Notes under the pieces: generated by a model
Databases searched by the model: none
Seen by the model: only the letters and a program-made list of their open reading frames with translations
What the model was told of the DNA's origin: nothing
Translations under genes and position numbers: made by a program
Source of the DNA: Camellia lanceoleosa
Taxonomy: Eukaryota; Streptophyta; Magnoliopsida; Ericales; Theaceae
Direction: 5' to 3'
DNA length: 64,000 nt
NCBI GenBank assembly: GCA_025200525.1
Contig: CM045762.1
Location: 74,459,217-74,523,216 of the forward strand
In this document: in pieces, positions 57,911-64,000 of the stretch
Layout: each line of letters opens with the position of its first letter
Numbering within the stretch: position 1 is the first letter of the stretch

Positions 57911-58572
57911 GAGTTAATCAACTCCAAATTAATGAAGAATCCAAAATTCAATTATTTGAAATCTTCCAATTAAATCAACTGATAATGATTCCTCTTCGCT
58001 CCTCCAACTACATCTAGTTCCTCTTCCGATAATAATCATTCTCGATTCAGATAATCAAATTACTTTGGCTTGTACCGATGTTTGTTGTAAACCCGTTAAA
58101 CAAATTTCGTTTACCAAACATACTCAAGAAGAATCGCTTTAATCGATTTAATTAGTAAATTAGAAGATCCTCAACTAAAACAACAATATATTGATAAATT
58201 GAAAGGCTTAATGCTTCAATCAAACTAAACCTAAGGTTAATAAACCTATAATTAGTTTGTCTAAAACTTTGGAAAAATTTAAAATAAAACTAAAGAAGTT
58301 ACACTTCAAGATTTACAATTTGAAATCAATCAAATTAAACAAACTATCAAAGAACTTCGTAATAAAGATAATAAATTAGAAAATGAAATCATCAATATTA
58401 AACTTAAACAAAATTTAAATGATTTTCAACCTAATCCAAAGATCACCTCATCAATCGTAACATAATTCGATCCCTAACTGATCATACAAATCCAGATAAA
58501 CTTATTTTTGATAATCGATCTCAATCTGCTAACCTTGACGATAAAAGATTAAATTTACTTAATAAAATTTAT

Positions 58573-59066
58573 ATGCAAAAATGGTATTCAAGAATTAAAA
58601 TCATTGTTGAAGATTTTGTATTAGACCTAGTTGCTTTAATTGATATCGGTGCCGATTTAAATCAGATTCAAGAAGGATTACTCCCTACTAAATATTATCA
58701 CAAATGCCAAGAGAAATTGACCTCGCTAATGGTAGTAAAATGCATATTAAATATAAATTACCTAAAGTACATGTTTGTCAAAATAATGTTTGTTTCAAAA
58801 CTACATTTGTTTTAGTCAAAAACATGACTGATAGAATCATTTTAGGTACACCATTTATATCATTATTATATCCATTTACCACTTCTACTGAAGGAATTAC
58901 CACTCATGTTTTAGGACATCCTGTCACATTTAAATTCTTGTTTCCTCCTGAACCATTAGAATTAAATCAATTACAAGATTGTTCTATTACTCATACTATT
59001 AACCGATTAACTCGACATATTAATTTTCTTAAAGAAGAAATTAATTATAAAAGAATTGATCAATAG
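58573..59066 (+). pseudogene. Caulimovirid aspartic protease region (broken)
   Basis: LVALIDIGADLNQIQEGL at about 58627 is the retropepsin active site, with D-I-G in place of the usual D-T/S-G. A frame change at about 58700-58750 moves the rest (MTDRIILGTPFISLLYPF, containing the expected ILGxxF block) to another frame ending at 59066. Confidence 0.82.
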
Positions 59067-59280
59067 TTAACTGATCCAATTCTTATTTCTCAAATTAATG
59101 ATTTTAAATTAAAACTTGAATCAACTGTTTCCTCATCTTTACCCAACGATTTTGGCATAGAAAAAAGCATGTTGTTACTTTACCATATATTAAAGGTTTT
59201 CATGAAAGACAAATACCTACTAAATCCCGACCTATTCAAATGAATCATGAATTGTTAGAAATATGTAAAAAAAAATTAAT

Positions 59281-60520
59281 GAATTATTAAAAAATCGAAT
59301 TATTAGTCCCAGCAAATCACCATGGTCTTGTCCTGCTTTTTATGTTAATAAAAATGCTGAATTAGAACGAGGTGTTCCTCGCCTAGTTATTAATTATAAA
59401 CCATTAAATGCTGTTCTTGAATGGATTAGATATCCTATTCCCAATAAAAAAGACCTAATTAAAAGACTTAATCACGCTGTTATTTTTAGTAAATTTGATT
59501 TAAAAAGTGGTTTTTGGCAAATCCAAATTCATCCTAAAGATAGATATAAAACTGCATTTAATACACCTTTTGGTCAATATGAATGGAATGTCATGCCATT
59601 TGGATTAAAAAATGCTCCTAGTGAATTTCAAAACATAATGAATGAAATATTCAATCCATTTAGTCATTTTTCAATTGTTTACATTGATGACATATTAATC
59701 TTTTCCAAATCCATTAGTGAACATTGGAAACATTTAACTGCATTCTTTTATACTATTAAAAGTCATGGTTTAGTCATTTACGCCCTAAGATTAAATTGTT
59801 TCAAACTAAAGTTAGGTTTTTAGGTTATGATATTCACCATAATACTATTCTCCCAATTAGTCGCTCTATTGAGTTTTGCGTCTAAATTTCGATGAAATTC
59901 TTGATAAAACCCAATTACAACGGTTTTAGGATCTCTCAATTACATTGCTGAATTTTATAAAGACCTTAGGAAAATCACAACCATTGTTCGATAGGTTAAA
60001 GGATAATCCTCCTCCTTGGTCTTCGCTCATCTTCTTTGTTGTTCAACAAGTCAAACAATATGTTAAGTCCCTTCCTTGTCTTGGTATTCCTCGAGGACTC
60101 ATTCAAAATTATTCAAACCGATGCTTCGATATTGGTTATGGTGGCATTCTACTCGAAGGTCACTCCCGATCATCTGAACAAATTGTTCGCTATCATTCTT
60201 GTGCGGAATAAAGCACAATTAAATTATAGTACTATTAAAAAGAAATTTTATCTCTTGTTTTATGTATTCAAAAATTTCAAGATGATATTTTAAATCAAAA
60301 TTCTTACTTAGTCGATTGCAAATCCGCTAAATATGTTTTGGAAAAAGATGTTCAAAATCTTGCTAGTAAACAAATTTTTTGCCCACCGCAATCTATTTTA
60401 AGTATTTTTGATTTTGATATTACTTATATCCTGGTTGTCAAAATTCCTTGCCCGATTTTCTTGCAGGAATTTTTACGAGGGGTAAGGGATGAGTGCTACT
60501 CCACATATTTCCTATGTTAA
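59281..60520 (+). pseudogene. Caulimovirid reverse transcriptase / RNase H (broken)
   Basis: RT is open from about 59281 to 59823. It includes SPWSCPAFYV, PRLVINYKPLN, FSKFDLKSGFWQIQI, FGQYEWNVMPFGLKNAP and an intact YIDD box at 59680-59691. Upstream, an A-run at about 59267 breaks the frame. The connection domain and RNase H (TDAS near 60120, LNYSTIKK, DVQNLASKQIF) are spread over several frames to about 60520. The YIDD motif with MPFGLKNAP is RVT_1 type, unlike the RVT_2 type of the copia element at 2409-4235. Confidence 0.9.
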
Positions 60521-60733
60521 AACCCAAATTACCCATTTCCAAACCCCGATCAAACAAGTTAACACGCATTAACATTTAAATCAGCCAGACCTACTACTAA
60601 AAGAGCCCAATACATTCTTCACCACCGATTACAAGCTCAACGCAATTTCGCCATAATTATTATAATGATCTATTTTATTACGAATTATTTAGATCTTCTT
60701 TACGGTTGCTAATCTTTGTTTCCTATTCCACAG

Positions 60734-62144
60734 ATGTCTCGTCCAAGGCCTCCTTCCAAGGCTTTGGTCCCTCTTCTAGTTCGATAAACCTAATCAACTT
60801 ATAGTTCCTCCTCCTTTGGCGCGGCCAAATCCATTGACTTAGTAAACCGTTACCATACTCTTGGTACTATTCACCGTCTGATTACTCCTCTGCATTGGCT
60901 AATGATCCTTTTGCTTCAAGCCAAAGCAGTTTGATTACTCGCTTCCAATTAACCAGGTTCGCCCATCCGGAACCAGTACACCAAATCACATGTTACTAAC
61001 TTTGTTCTACAAAGAACCTAGTCACCCCGAGTCAAACCATTAATGAAATTGCTCAATTCCATTTTGGCTCGATGTCATTTCATTTCTTCACCTCGAGAAA
61101 AACCTCTCTTATTACAAAGATATCTGCTCAACCACGTTCCATTTTGATCAAACCCATTCAGATCGAGTATATGCTTATAAGATCCTATACCATTCACTTT
61201 ATATTCACAACATTGTTTCTTTAGCGTAATGGGGAAATCCTAATCTGCTTCGTGATCTCCTGGCCACTCTATTCAATATAGTTACCATGATTATGTTGAT
61301 GCTTGGTTCAAATTGTTCCTGTACCAAAATGAGTCATTCAGTCACTCCTGGTTTATCTCCTTTGATCAAAAATTCAAATCCGAGTTACCAACTTTGGTTT
61401 ACGAGATGGTGGACTCATTATGGCCCCATTTCGATATTCTCCCAAGTTCCTTAATGAAACAATTGCATACTTTCTTTGTTTACCCATTCCTTTGCTCATC
61501 AAACACAATTTCCTATATTGCTCACTTTTATATCCAAATACAAAATTCCATGGATATTCAAATGGCATTATGGAATTGATGATAACATAATTATTCGACA
61601 ACACTCAGTTAAATGGTGGGCTAAGTTCAATGTGCCCAGGATTATTGAAATTGTTTATGAGGAATTTCCTCCGGATACTTGTGCTCCAACTCCTGCAATA
61701 GCCAAAGCCCAGCAGAATCCAACTGCTGCAATCAGTCAAGGAAGTCAGCCCAGTCTTCCTCCAGTCAATCTTGGCAGCCCCTCATCTAGTGGCTCCAAGC
61801 CCAAATCATCCAAGATTAGATCCAAAGGAAAGTCCAAAATTCCAATAGTTCTGGACCAGCCTAAGGCTCATTCAAAGCCCAAGTCAAAATCCAAATCAAA
61901 AGCTAAGCCCATTTCACCTCCTGCTCAGCCCATTGTTCAACCCGGATCCACTAGTGATCAGCTGCTCCAGATGGCCCGTCTCCTGGTAGATCAGGCCCAA
62001 GCCCAATCAAAGAATGAACAATCTCCTACACCAGTCCAACAGTCCAGTTCAGAAGACAGTTCAGCTAATTCAAACAGTTCAGAAGAATCAACCAATCAAC
62101 TGGATCGTCCCGAGTTTCAAGATGCTCAGGACCCATTTGCTTGA
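60734..62144 (+). pseudogene. Downstream viral ORF with Ser/Lys/Pro-rich tail (broken)
   Basis: It begins MSRPRPPSKALVPLL at an ATG (60734) about 210 bp after the RNase H end, then breaks quickly. Its C-terminal part is open from about 61590 to the TGA at 62142-62144. That part has a Lys/Ser/Pro-rich, presumably disordered tail (SKPKSKSKSKAKPISPP) and an acidic end (PEFQDAQDPFA). The position matches the second ORF of florendoviruses, whose function I do not know. No conserved domain recognised. Confidence 0.6.
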
Positions 62145-62324
62145 AATAATCAACATAGGATTCTTTATAAATATAAAATTGACTTCAATCAATACTCTTT
62201 TGAGAAAAAGTCAATTTATATTTATTCTGATTCCTTTATTCACATGCTCCACTATTCAATCAATCAAAAGCAACCGATACCTTTCGGTCTTCAATCTGAC
62301 CCATTTGCCTTCATCATTCGGCAG

Positions 62325-62440
62325 TTCACATCTTTGCATAGTTCCCGATTCACATCTTTGCATAGTTCCCGATTCACATCTTTGCATAGTTCCCGATTCA
62401 CATGTTGCCTGATCTCCGATTCACATCTTTGCATAGTTCA
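62325..62440. repeat. 24-bp tandem repeat in viral 3' region
   Basis: The unit ttcacatctttgcatagttc ccga is repeated perfectly at 62325-62348, 62349-62372 and 62373-62396. A diverged 23-bp unit (62397-62419) and a partial fifth unit from 62420 follow. A TATA-like tctatatatttg comes just after at about 62447. Confidence 0.92.
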
Positions 62441-62650
62441 TTTTATTTTCTATATATTTGTAATTGTTTGTAATCACTCGACACCTTCTTTTCTTCAACC
62501 CTTCAGTTTGTAAGAAAGACAGATTTTGAGTGAGGTTTACTTTCCCATTCCCATGTTCTGTACCAATTAAAGATCCTTGCAGATTACAACAATTGTAAGT
62601 GCAAGTTATTTCTGTATCAATTAAATGTTTTAATATATTATGACTTGAAT

Positions 62651-64000
62651 TATATTTTGGTTTGTGCATTCCAATTCTTTGTTTAAATTAGTTCATCTTT
62701 GATTTCGTAATCCATCTCCTTTATTTTGTATGCTACTTCCGCGGTCATGGTATATTTCAGTGGTGGAAGTGGTGTTTTGAGGTCCCAAATAGGAGAGGGT
62801 CATCCCCTCTCCTTGTGTCTTGTTTACTTGCTTTGAATGCCTCATGTGTGAGCATGTTTGTTAAGCTTATGTTGGCCATAGCTTAGCTTGTATTTTAGCT
62901 TATTTTGCTGTGACATGCCACTATTTTTACTTGGTTTTGTCACTCCATTCATGCCTAATACACTTGTAATCTAAATCTCATAAACTAGTCTTGTATGCTT
63001 CATGAAGTAGGATGTCATTCTAGCTTCATTTGAGTCCATTTCAGCATGTTCTTGGTGATGTTTTTCCATGTCATACCTCTGTTAGGGTTTGGTTTGGTTG
63101 GCCTGTGCATGCTCCATGCACTTGTAGTGCAATTCCATGAAATGGCCTAACATGCATCATGCTTTAACATGTCATTCTAGTATGCTTTTGGCTTAACTTT
63201 AAGAAGCTTTTGTCTATGTTTTAGCATGCTCTAGCTCTGATTTGTGTTGTTTTGGTCATGCATGCATTGCTTTGTATAGCTATAGTTCAATCTAGCTTGT
63301 CAGCTTTGTGTATTGAGTCCACTAGCATGCATTGCTTGGCCTATTTGAATGATTTGGCATCATTTATTATGTGATTTCAGTGCATGTTTCATGTTCATGC
63401 ATTTGCATTTGTCACTCATTCAATGCGTTGGAGGGTTTGCCCTTTATGCCTTAAACATGGGTCATTGCGTATGCCTTCATGCCTAAGCTTGCGAGCTATC
63501 ATTTCAATGTGTTTTTGTGGTTATTTTGCCATGATATGACTCTGATTTTGCTGGTTAAGTCATATCATGCTTGGTCTTAATAGGTGTAGTGTAAACCACC
63601 TTATTTGCCTTGTATGCATCATACCTTATGCCCTTCATGCTAGCTTGTTTTGGCTTCCTTCCATACATGTTTTAGTATCATTTTGACATGCTCTATGACT
63701 GTTTTGGGTTGCCTTTGCCATATGCTTCATGCTTTGTATAGCCGTGGTGCAATCAGCCTTGCTAGCTTTGTGTTTTGATGACTCATGCATGCTATCTTTG
63801 AGCTATTTAGATGATTTGGCATCATTTAATACTTCATTTCAGAGCTTATAGCATGGCTTTGTTCCCACTTCTTTCATGCTTTGAATGCCTTCAAGTGTTT
63901 TGCATTTGTCGCCTTGTTTATGGCCTAGTGTGTATGCTTGCATGCCTAGGTCTTTGAGCCTCCATCTTACATGTTTTGGTCCATGTTTTGACCTACTTGA
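62651..64000. repeat. Degenerate ~460-bp tandem repeat, no gene seen
   Basis: The landmark gctttgtatagc lies at about 63269 and again at 63731, a spacing of 462 bp. After it come, in the same order in both units, caatc, agctttgtgt, gcatgc, and gatgatttggcatcattta or a close variant. Base composition is less AT-rich than elsewhere, with very frequent catgc/gcatg words. No protein frame longer than about 60 codons. It may be part of an LTR or a satellite-like array running off the right edge. Confidence 0.6.

Larger units (their letters stand above)
54840..62650 (+). mobile_element. Endogenous caulimovirid (pararetrovirus), decayed
   Basis: Domain order on the plus strand is movement protein, coat protein, CCHC knuckle, aspartic protease, reverse transcriptase, RNase H, then a separate downstream ORF. 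There is no integrase and no LTR, which is diagnostic of Caulimoviridae rather than an LTR retrotransposon. The one-polyprotein layout plus a second ORF and the overall size of about 7.8 kb fit Florendovirus best; Petuvirus is the alternative. Every gene has frameshifts or stops, so the copy is a fossil. Exact ends are uncertain: the left lies just after a TA-rich tract, the right after a 24-bp tandem repeat. No tRNA-Met primer site was found. Confidence 0.88.

Noticed and set aside
55046..62144. Ty3/gypsy retrotransposon
   Set aside because: There is no integrase or LTR, and a 30K movement protein precedes the capsid region, so it is caulimovirid.
62325..62440. CRISPR-like array
   Set aside because: Units are directly adjacent without spacers, in a plant genome next to viral sequence.

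Overview
The window looks like transposon-rich intergenic DNA from a flowering plant, probably a eudicot. It is very AT-rich, has plant-style introns, and carries plant-only element families: Ty1/copia, CACTA, Tourist/Harbinger MITEs, hAT and Mutator MITEs, and an endogenous caulimovirid. I see one intact host gene, a four-EF-hand calmodulin-like protein at 36830-37306 (+). No rRNA, tRNA, bacterial or organellar genes and no CRISPR arrays were seen.

Layout. 1-445: end of a reverse-oriented LTR. 446-5817: a decayed copia retrotransposon, truncated on the left, with an intact 1,028-bp 3' LTR and a 175-bp MITE inside its integrase. 5.8-11.6 kb: AT-rich spacer with palindromic repeats, microsatellites, a small CACTA MITE, a perfect-looking hairpin and a possible solo LTR. 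11586-17775: a CACTA element (target duplication AAA) carrying exon pieces of at least three unrelated host genes: PRP4-type splicing kinase, CW-type zinc-finger protein, and cellulose-synthase-like protein. All lie on the minus strand with usable splice sites. 18-36.6 kb: a dense field of MITEs. It includes an 851-bp hAT element, a 1.44-kb Mutator-type long inverted repeat, a GC-rich Mutator-type element, and a family of about 760-bp Tourist-like foldback elements. Two copies of that family lie head to head at 25.5-27.1 kb, and one is split by a hAT MITE at 34.4 kb.

36.7-37.4 kb: the calmodulin-like gene, with four CGCG boxes around its TATA box. 37.4-43.4 kb: more MITEs and a decayed plant-mobile-domain gene. 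43441-52004: a full-length 8.56-kb CACTA element (target duplication TAA) with a TNP2 transposase and a second Transposase_24-type gene, both broken by stops and frameshifts. Its ends share the GCGACGG-type subterminal motif with the gene-carrying CACTA element, so a relative of it could have supplied transposase to that element. 54.4-62.7 kb: a truncated hAT end, a TA-rich tract, then an endogenous pararetrovirus (Caulimoviridae, Florendovirus/Petuvirus-like) with movement protein, coat protein, protease, RT/RNase H and a downstream ORF, all in broken frames. 62.7-64 kb: a degenerate repeat of about 460 bp with no gene seen.

The most interesting object is the multi-gene Pack-CACTA element at 11.6-17.8 kb. 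Its cellulose-synthase-like and zinc-finger exons can be spliced in phase into a chimeric reading frame.
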